In this document: one piece after another, positions 1-13,689 of the stretch
Layout: each line of letters begins with the position of its first letter
How positions within the stretch are numbered: position 1 is the first letter of the stretch
Assembly: GCF_000150275.1 (NCBI RefSeq)
Contig: NW_002060978.1
Coordinates: 124,001 to 188,000, forward strand
Length of the DNA: 64,000 nucleotides
DNA from: Trichoplax adhaerens
Taxonomy: Eukaryota; Placozoa; Uniplacotomia; Trichoplacea; Trichoplacidae
Direction: 5' to 3'
Made by a program: the position numbers and the translations under genes
The notes under the pieces: generated by a model
Databases searched by the model: none
What the model was told of the DNA's origin: nothing
Seen by the model: only the letters and a program-made list of their open reading frames with translations

Positions 1-835
1 TCGGTGTTGACTAATTTATCTTTGTTCATTATTGCTAGACTTATCTTCTATATTATCAATCTAATTTCTACAATAACCGATAGTTGCTATTTTACTTTTG
101 CATGAGTAATATGTGCAATTTTCTGCTTTAGAAAGATATTTATTGTGTAGAGATCTCTGGTATATAGGCTTTCAGTCGGTACTTTAGTGTCATATTGATC
201 GTTATCAAGTAATTCAAATTTTATTATTAAAAAATACAAACCGATTTTTAATATCACTATAATCGACGAAAACGAATTTTATTTGCGTGCTAGAGTTTGG
301 TCTCGACATTAATTTCAATATTTTATCATAGAACTATTCTAAATTAAAAATGCTTTGGGTAGCTTGTTGAAGATAATTTCCCGACTAGACTGCTTATCGA
401 TTAAGTAGCAGTATAATCCATCAACCATTTAGTTTTCTTGTAATTTGTTGGTGAAATTATCATCTCTGAAGAATTTATTCACATCATTAATTTCTTGACA
501 ATCTACATCTTTCAATATTTTATTTAGCATAATCCCGAAAAGTTCCATCTGTTACTTCATACCGTCTTGGCTAAGATTTTCTGTCTAATCGTAATTGCAG
601 TATTGTTATCATCAAGCGACATTGCCAATTTGCTTCCAATCATCGAGATCATAAACTGTATCACACTGCTTTTACTGGAATTTAATTTACTGTTCCTTTG
701 TGAAAAAAGTAATTGCCTATCTAAAATAATTAAGATAACTTGATATCTTGCTCAAAGTCATATTCAATATATTACTACATAAACCACCAAATAGCATTGA
801 TTAGAACTGAAACTACGGATTTAGAAAGTAATAAC
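1..835. other. 5' flank of the GPCR gene, no gene seen
   Basis: AT-rich sequence with stops in all frames and no recognisable exon. An in-frame TTG-initiated extension of the downstream GPCR begins at 740, but the first ATG is at 836. The sequence ending at 'cggatttag' just before the ATG could be a splice acceptor of an upstream non-coding exon; this is not provable here. Confidence 0.5.
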
Positions 836-2062
836 ATGAATGAAAGCCGGAACCCCAACATTTTCATCAATGAAACACTATCTGCTAATGTTCTTCCAAT
901 ATTGCAGGCATGTTATGCTACTACAGCCTTTCTAGCTGTTACTAGTAATGCCTTAATCTGCTTTCTTCTTGGTCGTCGGAAAAAAATAATGCGTCAATCA
1001 TCCAATAAATTTATCTTTGGTTTGTCAGTCAGTGGTTTAATTGAAGCTTGCATCTTATTTTTAATGCCTTCCTTTATTATTCCAATCGCAGATTACATCC
1101 TTCCAAAAGGATTAGCTGGAGATATATTCTGTCGACTGATATCATCGGAATATCTGCTTCATGTACCATGCTATCTATCAGTGCAGATGATTGCCTCCAT
1201 GGGTATTGAACGTTGGTATGCTGTCGTTAAACCAACTAAATACAAAAGAGTCTTTAGTAGACGCAATACATCTACGTTATTATTTACCCTGGTGGCTCTA
1301 TCCTTTGCTTGGCCAGTCGATTATATCTTACGTGACTCTCATATATCAAATCAATCGAAGTTATACAGCCCATGCCAAATAATTGCTAGACCAATTGATT
1401 TCATGCTATTCTTTATTTTGGAGACTTTCCGTCTCTATCTCCCCTTAATGATAACCATATTCTGTTATGTCGATATTTCTCGACGCACGGGTAAAACCAA
1501 CAGTTTATCTTCGCTAAAAGTCCGTGGCCCGGGTGCAGACTGGATCATGATTCGCAGGAATATTAAAGCAGTAATCAGAAGAAAATTAACTTATATGGCA
1601 TTTATCTCATTTATCGTTTTTGTTGTATGTTGGCTACCTCGCTTAGTATATCAAGTTCTAATTATATTTAAATTGGTCTCACTTAGTGATTACTATATCA
1701 TGAAGCGCGTAGTATTATTGCCAATCGTCTTTAATGCCTTTCTAAATCCCGTCATCTATGCATCTACCAATGATACCATTAGGAAACAGTTAGGTCTGAA
1801 GACATCCTTACGATATCCACGAGTCCGCCAACCAACACATCTACCTATCATCGGTAGTGGTATATTTGGCTTAGGAAATCGTCGTGGATCTATGGCGCCT
1901 CTCTTTAGTCCACAATCACTCGGACGTTTCTCGATTTCGCGTCGTAAGAGACGAATTGACATCATGGAAGCTTTAGATTCTGAAACAAGTACTGTGACTG
2001 CACCTAAATCCAACGATGAGGGAACTACATTAACGCGGATTATTGAAGTAACACCTAATTAA
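836..2062 (+). CDS. class A (rhodopsin-like) G-protein-coupled receptor, single exon
   Basis: Seven-transmembrane receptor of 408 residues encoded without introns, predicted at the plasma membrane and coupled to heterotrimeric G proteins. The reading frame can be extended to 740 only through a TTG codon, so I start at the ATG at 836. The short N-terminus has two N-glycosylation sequons (N2-E-S, N12-E-T). Family marks in order: SN in TM1 (N38); Cys99 before TM3 and Cys180 in loop 2, the usual disulphide pair; ERW (125-127) in place of DRY; AWP in TM4; CWLP in TM6 (265-268); NPVIY in TM7 (304-308); then a tail of about 100 residues rich in Arg and Ser. The TM2 stretch GLSVSGL puts Gly where class A receptors normally have the sodium-site Asp (D2.50). 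The ligand cannot be inferred; a peptide or orphan receptor is a guess only. Confidence 0.9.
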   Translation: MNESRNPNIFINETLSANVLPILQACYATTAFLAVTSNALICFLLGRRKKIMRQSSNKFIFGLSVSGLIEACILFLMPSFIIPIADYILPKGLAGDIFCRLISSEYLLHVPCYLSVQMIASMGIERWYAVVKPTKYKRVFSRRNTSTLLFTLVALSFAWPVDYILRDSHISNQSKLYSPCQIIARPIDFMLFFILETFRLYLPLMITIFCYVDISRRTGKTNSLSSLKVRGPGADWIMIRRNIKAVIRRKLTYMAFISFIVFVVCWLPRLVYQVLIIFKLVSLSDYYIMKRVVLLPIVFNAFLNPVIYASTNDTIRKQLGLKTSLRYPRVRQPTHLPIIGSGIFGLGNRRGSMAPLFSPQSLGRFSISRRKRRIDIMEALDSETSTVTAPKSNDEGTTLTRIIEVTPN

Positions 2063-3990
2063 GAATTCACCCCAATCTAAGAATTTTTATTTTGTTTTAG
2101 CAAGCAAAGAATTGATGGTGATATAATGGCTCCATTCTGCAATTATTCAATTCACTAAGTGCCTGATCTAAGCTGAGCAAGTACTAGTTCAAGAATATCG
2201 AAACGAATGAGTCGATGATCATATTGATGACTACATTCAGGAATGAATCTGTACCTTGAATCTATACTATCATTTTAGACTGTTCTGTATCTGACAAACA
2301 GCTTAAATATTGAATAAATTCTGTTTCAAATTCATCTAAAGTCATCATCCAGCGATGTCCTTCCTACAGAAATTGAAAGTAGTACTAAATTTTATGAACT
2401 AGTGAGAGTCCTCTTTAATAAAAGTTACATTTTGGCAACTGGGATAATCATTTTTATTAAAATTTCAGTTAACAATTACATCTAACATTAGAAGTCGACA
2501 TCAAAGTGCAAAGACTGTACAAGACATGAAATGGATAAACGTGTATTTATAAAAATATTTAAATTAGTGAATAATTGAAGAAATTCGTCGGGAAACTGAA
2601 TAGGCTGTTATCAAATTGAGGTAACTTTTGGGCGCAAAATATTGCGCAGCGTTGAGTCTAATCCGCGAAGATAGTGTTGCAAGTTCAAAATAGTTTTGAG
2701 TCACTTTTGGAGAGATATTTAGCGATGTAAGACTGTACTAAACTAATATTAACTTACTAAGATATTATGTGAAACAATTTTGCAATTACCTGATCTTTTC
2801 TGATGTCTTCATTATGGCATATCCGCGCTATACAAAATGATTGCAATGTAAATATTGCCATTGAAACTTAAACTAACTGTCATCCTACCTAACTCTTAGC
2901 ATGTAATCTAGCAAAGATACTTATACATTCAAGTCTACAATAGTTCAATTGGTAGAAAAAGTTTTTTCTAACAGCAAGATTGAGAAGGAAGAGTGGAAAG
3001 ACTTCTTAAAAATCTACGCGATCCTTCATCTTGGGAATGGAGTAATCTGTTTTTAGCAGAGCAGTTTTCCAACCACTACTTTATGATAATTTTACGATAA
3101 TTATCATTGATTCAATACATGTTTGTTAGCTTTTTATCTTGAATAATTTAGAGATTTTAAGCTGTTTTGTAAACAATATATAAAAATTTTCCCATTCATC
3201 ACAGCACACCCAGGAAATAGTCTCTTAGCTTAATAAATTGCATGCAAATATTACAGTCGACATCCACTGGCCACTAGTTTACTGGTATCCGGCAGTTTAA
3301 TACTCATTATATTATGTACTATTAACGTACTTAAACATGATATTCTATACTATTCCATACTATGACTTATAATGAAATTACTGTTAGCTATATCTTGCAT
3401 ATTTTGTATATGATTTCCTTCGTAACATGATCACGTAGCAGATTATCATTTTTCTATCTAAAATCATCATAGCTTGCTTATGTGTTTATTCTTTAATATC
3501 TACATTTAAGGTTTAAAATACGATATTTAAATTACTGCTAATGACTTTTAAATAAAAATATAGATTATTACCTGTATGGGCTAATTACCTTTCTATTCCA
3601 GAAGAGCGCATATTAAGTCTGCAAGTTATAGCGGATACAATTTAAGACTCTTCTTTATGTTTCTAGATTGTAACTATAGAAAGTATAAATTGAGTGAGAC
3701 AATCTTTGTGAAAAAGATCGTGTTGAAAACTTTTAGAATTACTGATTTGCGTTAGCAGGAAATATCACAATCGGATCTAGAATCTACAATAAAATCTATT
3801 TCATATCTAATATATTGTAACTGTAAGTTTTCTATAGTTATAGATAAAGATTTTATCACCATTTACAGATACAGTTTCGTAATTAAGCACAAGAAAAATT
3901 AAAGACTCCATAATAGCAATGGAATAAATGATCTCTAATTCTAATATCAAAACTACAAGTCTAAAAGTTGATCACGATTATTTCCGAGTC
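2063..3990. other. intergenic, no gene seen
   Basis: AT-rich sequence, all frames closed at short intervals, no recognisable protein motif. It includes the likely 3' untranslated region of the GPCR gene. No clear tandem periodicity was seen here, unlike the following segment. Confidence 0.5.
2313..2318 (+). promoter_or_regulatory. candidate polyadenylation signal of the GPCR gene
   Basis: AATAAA, about 250 bases 3' of the GPCR stop codon. It is the first perfect hexamer on this strand after the stop that I noticed; its use is unproven. Confidence 0.35.
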
Positions 3991-3999
3991 TTTGACATA

Positions 4000-4900
4000 A
4001 TCATCTAGACTGCCATATGTTCATGCGAAGCTTGAAGATGTCAACTTTATCGAATAAATGGTACCGCTTATAGAATCTAAATTACATGCCTATCAATAAT
4101 CGTGTGTAGCATTAGTAAGAAATCTGTAATATGTAGATAAGGTAAAATTGAGATTTTAATTGGTCCTCCTTAACTAGCACACAACATCGTGAAGCGTGAA
4201 TTATCAACTTAATCGTTTAGGCCTTAAATTTTAGATGCAAGACGCAAGAATAAAATTTTATGAAATAGAAATATCATTAATTACGGTTGATTTCAATATC
4301 AAAATCAGAAGTTTAGGTAGTGGTCATAAAGCTTGGTTATCGTCCTTAAATAGCTCGATTTTAATGGTTAAAGGTATATGTAAAAATTAAATTTGTTAAA
4401 CCTGGTAAATTACAGCTGCTCTTAAAATTAAAAGGAAAAGGTTAATTAACGATCGTGAAGCATGGTTATTGTTTAGGCTTGTCAGTGTTAATATAGTGTA
4501 TAAGAAATTAGACTTGCAGTAATTGAATAAATTATAAATGCATTGAAAGGCGGAATTACAATTCTAATTGATAATCATGCAGCTGGGCTATTATACTAAT
4601 TTTAAAGTGTTAAGTAATTTGTAAAAAGTTAAACTTTTACAATTGAGCTTGATTAATTACAGTAGAATTTCTTTCATATGTGGAAAATTAAAGCGGAAAA
4701 GGCCATCATGCCGAATTATAACACAAGTGCTAAGACTGGATTATTACTTCCAAGTTCTAATATCCATAATGGTGCAAAGGTAAATAGACGTCTATATATG
4801 CTGTATGTGCTAATTTTGCTCCTATTTCTCGGTCATAACATTTAAAGCTTATTCGTGCAGGTGCAATATCGTCAAAGTGGCTCATTAACTACTTCAAAAT
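4000..4900. repeat. degenerate tandem array, unit about 128 bp
   Basis: A landmark of the form 'tcgtgaagcatggttat' recurs at about 4,019, 4,189, 4,323, 4,450, 4,571 and 4,701, i.e. at spacings of about 121-134 bp after the first. Each copy is followed about 60-80 bases later by an A/T-rich block of the type 'gtaaaaattaaatttgtt'. Copies are strongly diverged from each other, so the array is old. No coding potential was seen. Confidence 0.5.
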
Positions 4901-5339
4901 GAATGTAATAGATATGGCAGGATTGGGATTCCAATTTTTAATAGTTAGATACTATATATTCAGAGCCTGCTTGTTACAACTTCCAAATTTTGTAACAAGT
5001 ACTAGATCTGCAATCAGCAAAGAGACCCAGTAATTAAGTTGAAGAACTAACTTTATTGTTAAAATGAAGAGTTTATATACTTTCTTTATTCTGACCTTTG
5101 ATCTACTGACGTAGATCACAAGATCATCACTAACAGAAAGGTTTCCCTAGTTTAGTCATTACAAATAGACTATCATGCCAAGTATGGCAACATGAGAATA
5201 CATATATAGATAACCTTAATATAGTACCATAACTACATCTATATACGCCTGACGTGATATTTTAACCATATATAGAAAGAAGGTAACATACTAATTATGT
5301 AACTATTACAGAACGTGACACTATATCGAAATATGAAGT

Positions 5340-6110
5340 TTAATAGTCTTGAAGTTAGATTATTGTGTCAATCATCGACGTTGATGTAGTTAGAACGTGT
5401 AGCAAAAGCCTCTATTCATGATTGTATAGACGTATTCATGTAGAATCAATTAGGTCTAAACAGGTCGTGAACTTTGATAAGAGAATAAAAGAGCGAATTC
5501 TACATTTAATCATAACCTGTCCCTAATTACGATGGTAGCAATCTATCTGTACAAGTGCTACTAGATCGGTATGAATGGTTACTTACCTTAAAAGCAAATA
5601 TAAACGAGAAATTTCTATGGTTATTGTCTTGCTTTTATAAGAAAGTTTATACACGTAATTTTCAGACATGCCCATTCAGATATTATTAGCTCGAAATAGG
5701 TCATAAAGTTCTTTGCAAAAGTATATGAACGAAAAGATTCTACGGCTATTAGTGTAATATTATACAAGATTCCTATTCATAGAATTTCAGACGTACCTGT
5801 ATAAATGCGATGAGGTCAAAATTGGTCATACAGTACTTTAAAAACGAATATAAACGACCCAATATAGTTAATGCTGTATCTACTATAGTTAAAAGTTCCT
5901 AGCTATAGTGTTTTAGCTATTTCTATGCAAATACTATTAGGTCGAAATAAATATTGAACTTTGATAAGGGGTAATACTGAACTAATAAATTGGAAATAAT
6001 CTGTAGATATTCATGCCAAGTCTACTTATAATGTTTTAGATATGCAAATGCTGTAATGTTAAAATAGGTCAAGGAGTGCTTTGTAAGTGGAGATCTTTAA
6101 AGGATATCTG
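5340..6110. repeat. degenerate tandem array, unit about 120 bp
   Basis: The landmark 'ctcgaaataggtcataaagt' and its variants recur at about 5,451, 5,563, 5,688, 5,811, 5,938 and 6,055 (spacings 112-127). A second landmark, 'cgaatataaacga', keeps the same offset in several copies. Its sequence is unrelated to the array at 4.0-4.9 kb although the period is nearly the same. Two shorter near-copies of a segment containing 'cctac/atct-agttga' follow at about 6,185-6,245. Confidence 0.65.
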
Positions 6111-6119
6111 AATTCAAGG

Positions 6120-9100
6120 TATTTAAAATCTAACTGTAAAATGCAGAAGTAGAATAAATAATAGCTCTTATTTATCTGGAAGTCACTCCTACTTAGTTGA
6201 TTAAAAGTCATAAAGCCAGCAATCATCCCTATCTAGTGACTTAATAGTTATAAACGCTAATGCCATCCATGAAAGTTACATTAATAAATTGAAATCGAAT
6301 GAGTATGAACAGTATTTATTTCAGATTGACAAGCTACTGATCGTGAAACTGGGATTATAGACATAGAGACATCCTATGAACTATAATAGAATTCACGCTG
6401 AGGAAAATAATGACATTACGTAATGTTAGTATTCAATTGTTGATGAAATTCGAAATTATAGGAGTACTTACTACCAGTAAAGCTACTTTTGACATGGTTA
6501 TAATCAAATTATTCCTAAATTTAATAAAATATAGGCCGCAGAGACTTTATTTCGTTACTTAAATCATAAAAAGAACAAAAAATGATCGGGCTGATGCTTT
6601 CATTAGTACGCTGATAATAAATTGTAACTCAAAATCATTCATGCATACGGATATGGGATAAAGAAATTAACTATTAATTCATATTAATAATATTATATCT
6701 TATACTTTATAGAAACTATATACCAACTGACAGTTGCTATTTATACGCCGATGAAAATCCCAGTCAAGAAGGCGTATATGGCGACGGATATTGTCTCTTA
6801 ATAGCCGCCATGAATTCTAATCTATTGTAAAAATGCAGTGCGAAAATTTTCGCTTAATGAATTTGCTTGGTGATGGATTTACAGTTAGGCATATAAAGAT
6901 ATTAATGTGGGAAAATATTACTATTTTGCGCAGTATTAGCTCGTCATTTTAGAAAAATGGATTTAAATCAGTCTTGACAGTTTCATCTATTCATAGCCCA
7001 ACATTTCGGGGGTAATTTGATTAATTAAAGTCAAGTTTACCACAGTAGTAACCTTTCTACGAAAGAGTCTTTATCTGAAATACATACACTGTACATCATG
7101 ATGTACTGTAGCTAATCTGGAGCAATTCTAGAAATTCACCTCTTCATATCCATTCTCTTGTTATTTACTCATGTAATTGATCATTGCCCAGTTATTATTT
7201 AATTTAAGGTATTTTCTATTCTTGCAAGACTCATTATATTTCAGGCTTTAAGTCAATTTTTCATATTAGTATTAGAATAGAAAGCCTATCCTAAACAATA
7301 GTCTAGGTGATGCATTTCTTTAATCGAATTTTAAAGTCTATTTTGTTCTAATACATTGTTACTCTCATAAAAATGCTGACTTAGTTGCGTAAATATGACG
7401 TTGATATGAATTTAAAAATAGAATTACTTCGAAGTCGCTTCATAATTTTAATCATATTGTTTTATTAGTAATTGAAAGTATAGATTGAATTAAATGAAAT
7501 TTAAGCCATTTAGTTACGGTAAAATGAATAAGGTTGTGTAGTAAAGTTATTAAGATCTGTTGTTTTCTAATAGAGAATTATTCTAAGTACAGATACACCA
7601 GTTATATTGTAGACGATAGTATAATATATCACACATAAAATTGATTCGAGGTCATTTCATAACTAGGTGTAACTATATTTTTAATCCCAACCAAACTATG
7701 CCGAAAGGATACTAATATGAAAACACCTATTCCAGTTATAATTAGTATATATGTTATACAGTAGGATTCCCTAATTGAGAATTCAGGTTTATATATTCTG
7801 CTATAGAAATGTTTCATCAAGATACTAAAATAAAGGACGCAACTTAAAAGAGCTTATACATAAGTAAGGAGAATAGAAGATTCTCTTGTCGAATTTTAAT
7901 GATTAAGATATTTACTTCACTTAATAACTATATTTTATCGGTATATCGTTCTGGGAGATACAAATTAGAGCGTAAATTAATTGATTCCACAAATGCAACT
8001 GAAGCAAAGTTAGTTACTACCTTTAATTTGACTATTCGAGGTATTTTTAAATGGCGGAAATTTAACAAAATGATTATAAAATTACCTGAGGTTGCTATAA
8101 GTACAGTTAGTTAGATCAGAGACTACAAAGGGAGAAAACTTAACAGTCCATGGTGAGATCCTATAGCGATACGGTACTCAATGCCAATAATAGAAGTAGT
8201 CCGTTTAGAAGTGGCTAATGATTCCTTGATCAACATTGAGCAGCAGCTATAAGCAAGTTCCATTTCTTCATCGAACAAGTTCGTCCATGGCGCTAATTAT
8301 GTTTTTAAAGTTACTGATATTTCAATTTTTATTTTAATATTCTGTGCTCAATATAAATTTATCAAAATTTAAATATAGCATCGATGTTTACATAAAGTGT
8401 ACATTAGCTAAAGTACAATATTCCTACGCTATCGTTTATAGTAGTAAAATATCTTACTTATCATACTCCATGTAAATGAACTCTTATTATACTATTAATT
8501 TGGTACATGCCTATCCTTGCAATAACTGTAACTCAAATTTATTTAATTATTCTTCAATTTTTTTTGGATAAAAAGCAAGGAAAACATAGTAGATTAAAAG
8601 CTAATAAATTCAAACTGATAATTTTCTGCTTTTATTTTGATATAACACTTTAATATTAGAATATGGTAAGTCAACCTTTTATTGTAGGTATTATTGGTAT
8701 CTTATAAGAAATTTTGCAATATACATGCAGCCTTCAATGGCTGTTATAAGTATCCGTAGTATTTCAGCTCTTCTGTGATTTATTGATGCACCGGATGTGA
8801 TACACATCCGTTGCATTTTAATAAGCTGTTTAGACGAAAAATGAGAGGAGCATCCGTAATTAAGCTTTAAAGCGATATTTGTAAATTTTTATTTTTAAAT
8901 AGCGTACTAATTTTTAACATTCGATAATTTTTATTCATAGGCTACCGCATGCACATCAACACCGGTAGTATTTCTAGTGTTTTTTAGTCCGGCTTTGGTT
9001 TATTTCTCAAGCTGTATAAATATCTATCGTAGACCAAAAACTACATGGACGAAAAGCAAGGACTACACATTGGATTAAAAGCAAGATTGTTTTATCTTTC

Positions 9101-11490
9101 TGTTTATGATATGAATAATAGGCCTAAAAAATATTTATGATGATTACTACTACAAAGTCCGATATTTACCAATGAAGTCGGGAGAATGTGTGTTGTACTC
9201 TTCAAATTATTGAGACACAATAACTTTATTTCATATTAATTCGTACTAAAGAAAATTACTACTTGCTTACAATTGATGCCCTTATTGAAGTAATATATTA
9301 AATTTTTATTGCTTATCGGTGTCGAAAATAGCCGCAGCTGGGGAAACGGGGAATTTAAAGGCTTAAGTACTCTTATCGATCAAAGTTGGCAAATCTTAAT
9401 ACTACCACTCACGTAGGATTGTTTACTATTGCTTGAGGATTGAAATTATTGTTGAGGTTCACGATGATTTTCAATTAGTTGACTCCAAAATAGTTACAAA
9501 TACTTAAATAAATTGTCAACAAATGTGAATTCATATTTGAAATAAAGTTGCCTGGCTGACTTTATCCCTATTTCTAGAGCATGCTATAATCGTAACGTGA
9601 AAATTGTTCAGTTGTGTTCAATTTTTTCTACTTAGCTTAATATTGTTTTATTTCAGTTCACAGTTTCTGTTTAAAAAGCAATCGCTTTTGTTTCTAAAAG
9701 TTACTAAGGATGGTTTGTGCTGAAAGAGACTTGGAAAGAGAATTCGTACGTAAATAGCCGAAAACTTTGTAATTATATTTTATGGGAATTCCTTTAAAGT
9801 CAATATTTTGGTTATTCTCTGTGCTTGTAAAGACAATCTGTACAAGATAGCTTATGTTGGCTCAAAAATACGAGAAATTATCCATAAATAATGAAATCCT
9901 TGAACTTTGTGATTGGATAGATTGGAAAAAAAATCATTATCATTCTAATTTTGAATATATTTTGACTTTTGACACATTTTCTTGATGACTTTAATAATCA
10001 TTTTCAAATATATTTTCATTAATTCCTCAAAATATTAAGACATTAGAGATCATAACATTGATTTCCACTTCCATGACGACTGTATATCCTTAATTCTCCA
10101 TTTTCATTTTTTTTTACCTAAATTTGTTTGTTGACTGTCAATTCTCTCGCGTTTAGCCCCGTTTTATTAGTAAACAAGATTCATTACTTTACGATGGTTA
10201 TTGTTATAATTCTAAGATTTCTTATATCAGATTTTTCTACTTAGTCTAAGGTCTAAGGTCTTGGTAGATAAAAGTTACTTCCAATTGTATTATTAATATA
10301 TAGCGTATACTTTCTTACCTAAAGATATCCATGTCAACGGCTAATTACTGTTTATCTTACAACTGAGTAGCAAGAAATAACACCATGTTGTTTAAATCAT
10401 TCCTTTATCTCATAGTGCACTTTGAAAAATTGTATCCCATACGTAGTTTATGGCAAGATCATTATGAATGAGTCTTACGTGAAATATCGACTTATTTATA
10501 TAAACTATCTTTATTTTGATATACCTAAATCACAAATTGGTAGCAGAATTACTCGCATAAGAGTTCATAAACATGATAAGTTATGAATTCCTTAAATAAA
10601 CAGAATATAGCCGGTTGCCTGGGATTATAACTTTATTTTTTACCAATAGTTTCTGACAATGACGATGATAAATTATTTTACCATTAAATCCATTTATTAA
10701 AAATGTTTTATTTTCAACATTACTTGAAGTACTAGCAATATTAGACGATAGTTTATAATATCGTAGGACAATTTATCCATAATTTAAGCAGTAAATTCAC
10801 AAGATGATTATTAGTTTTATCAATTCTTCTCTTAGAAAGTATTAAAATTATTCACGGTTGTATAAGTAACTGTGTCAGCCGACGGTTGATGGCCAAGTAT
10901 AATTAATGGTTTATTTTTAATAACAGTTCCTTAATTGAAATCTAGATTACTTTCAGCTTAGTGAGTATTGATTGCATAAGATTGGAATATATTTACTAGT
11001 AAAAGAACTACTTAAGTGGTTTACGTTAATTTTCAGCTTTCCTATTACAATTGGAATTTGGCGTGTTGCTACTGTTGATCAAAGTAGACTTGATTCAATC
11101 TAAGATGTTTGTAGTAGAATTAGGTTGCCAGAGATTTCTTTCGCTATATTATAGCAGCGCTTGACAAGGATTATATTTATTACAAATATGAACATTTAGC
11201 ATGACTTCCACCTCCTCAAATTTTACTTCTGCTAAGACTAGGATTTCGATGAGCATCTATCTATTATACATTTTTTAATAGTTACATGATCGATTGCTGT
11301 TATATTTTGGTAGTTTTACCATTTGTTAGAAGGAATTTTAAGCATTTCAGAATACATATCACAAGGTAGTAAGGCTAATTATATCTAAATAGGTTGCACT
11401 TGAACATATTGATCATTAAAGGGAAACTTAATTATGACATCATCGTTATCTTCTATCGGCTTATAGAATTGATTTTTTAACAGTCTGTTG
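6120..11490. other. long intergenic stretch, no gene seen
   Basis: About 5.4 kb with no ORF that looks coding. The longest open frames (for example 7,899-8,114, plus strand) lack recognisable motifs, start context or flanking exons. I cannot exclude short exons of an unrecognised gene or a non-coding RNA. AT-rich homopolymer runs occur, for example T8 near 10,110. Confidence 0.4.
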
Positions 11491-11499
11491 TTATTTACA

Positions 11500-12130
11500 T
11501 AACAGCATAATTAATTGGAAGAGAGAGACTACACACCTAATTACAACGACCTAAGTTAATTGTATAAAAATGGAGAAATTGCAGTACTTAAGCGTTTTCA
11601 TCTTTAGTCTAGTTAGAATCAGGTTAAACTTATATAACATATGTAGATTATTCATATCATTTCTAAAGTTTAGTTATTGATATTTTAACCCTTTTTTATT
11701 ATAGATATATAAGCATAAACAATTCCAAGAGGTGAAACATGACGCCCAATTACAATATCGTTAATTTTATTATACCATGGATTGGGAAAGTCGCTAAATT
11801 TATTCATCTTTACGAAAGTAAGTATATGCGTCATAATTGGTTCTCCTTAACTTTAAATATTGACATTTTGACTGTTTTGTTGTTATGGATATGCCAACAT
11901 AAACAACTCTATGAGGTAGATAGCAATATGCTATTTCAAAATAGTTTAATTTCTGTTGTCAAAAATTCAAGTTCTTAACTATGTTTATCTTCATTCTAGG
12001 ATTGGACTTTAATTATGCATTTTGATTATAATTGATCTTTGATTAAATGTTCTTATTATATTTTAACCATTTTGTCCATCTAGAAATGTAATCTTAAACA
12101 ATTTCAAAAGGCGGACAAATAGCAATGTTT
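11500..12130. repeat. degenerate tandem array, unit about 190-205 bp
   Basis: Four copies of a block resembling 'cataaacaattccaagagg' followed by 'cccaattacaatatcgtta' start near 11,503, 11,709, 11,896 and 12,085. Small open frames here (such as 11,739-11,978) are by-products of the repeat and are not called as genes. Confidence 0.55.
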
Positions 12131-13680
12131 ACTTTGAAAAAGCAGCTAACTTGAGTATATATATATATATATGCAGATGCAAAGTGCCTAATCTTCTTTT
12201 TTTTATACGGTTGCAAATTAGAATTGCAATAAGAGTATCCATTTTTATAGATATTCTGATGTCTAGACATGACTGGATAAACATGATGCTAAAAGCAGAA
12301 TGTACACTTGACAATGTCATTAGGTTAGATGACATTCAAATGTCTGTTTTTTAACTCAATGAGTCGGTCTTGTGTAGAAATACAGCAAAATATTATGATG
12401 CCAAATGTCGTAATAGTGATTAAGGCTAGTTCTTATAATGTAGAATAACTCAACCGTAAAATTGATTATAATAAATATCGGATAGTAATAAATCGAAACA
12501 AATCAGCTTTTTTGATGAGAAAGGAGATTATGGTAGGATAAGTTATCCTTCAGTTCGAGATCTTTCGTGGGTGCCCACACTGTTAATATTCTATTCTATT
12601 AAATTTTATTTTAATGTAATAAATGAACCTTGTTTAATCTTATAAAGACAGTACAGTTGTAGACAGGCAAAAATGTAGTTGTAGTACTCATTATTTACCT
12701 TACAGTTGTAAATAAAAATGGGAAGGATTGAGACAGAACCTTATGATTTACTTGATACTTATTTCAAGACAAACTGCCCACACTGTCGCCATCCTCTTAA
12801 CTTAGTTAAATATATCCAATTCAACTGATAATATGAAGATCATCATGATAATTTAAGGCAAAAATATAATAGGGCTCAATCATTTCTCAAACTATTGTAA
12901 CTAAATAGGACAAGGATTTTCCTGAAGCGTTGACGGTGTAGCATAAATTCAGTTCAACATTTTTATGCTACCATTTTAAGTCAATTTACTACGAATATCC
13001 CAGATGCTCTGATTATCCTATAAGGTTTAAGTTTCTTTATTGAGTGATACTGAGAATTGAATTCTATTTTTATTACGAAATAGTTGTATATAGGAATGTT
13101 TACAATTACATCGATTCTATACAAAGTATTATCGTATAAATTATTTTTATGGTAATATTATTTTATCTATTTCCTGGTTGTCTGGTACTGCTTAAAGTAA
13201 TCTGTTCCTTGATTATTTGATGCTAATGAAACTGCTCTTAAGTAGTACTAAGAATATGTCACGAAATCCTTTCAGTTATAATGCATCATATTGAATTAAG
13301 TTTATCCAATATCCTATGTATTATCCGTAAAGCAATTTATCTATTCTCGATAGAAATTTAGGCTCTTTTTATATATTCTAACTTGCTGCTAGCCTTTCTA
13401 TGAATTGTAAAATTTTCTCAAATCAATTTAGTATTTATTGATTTAATATTAATTTAAAAAATTCTAGTTCTACAATGAGCTCTTACGCAATTTACCCTGA
13501 GATATTTTAAAATTTTTTAATCTACATGGCTTTTAATCTTGCTGTACTTTATTTGTGAGCGCAATATGTTTCCGATATATGTCAAGTTTATCTACGAGAT
13601 CTAAAGCATCTAGAGTCAATTTAACTTGCAAATTGCGATCTTATCTCTACTATAAAATATTTCTCCCCGTAATAAGCTAC
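12131..13680. other. intergenic, no gene seen
   Basis: AT-rich, includes a (TA)n run at 12,156-12,172. Overlapping open frames of 67-68 codons on both strands around 12,130-12,354 have no recognisable content. Nothing else supportable. Confidence 0.45.
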
Positions 13681-13689
13681 TGTATGAAT

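Noticed and set aside
740-835. N-terminal extension of the GPCR reading frame
   Set aside because: It begins with TTG, not ATG; the first ATG at 836 gives a normal N-terminus with glycosylation sequons.
11739-12354. Several small open frames on both strands
   Set aside because: They lie in or next to a tandem array and overlap each other on opposite strands; no motif supports them.
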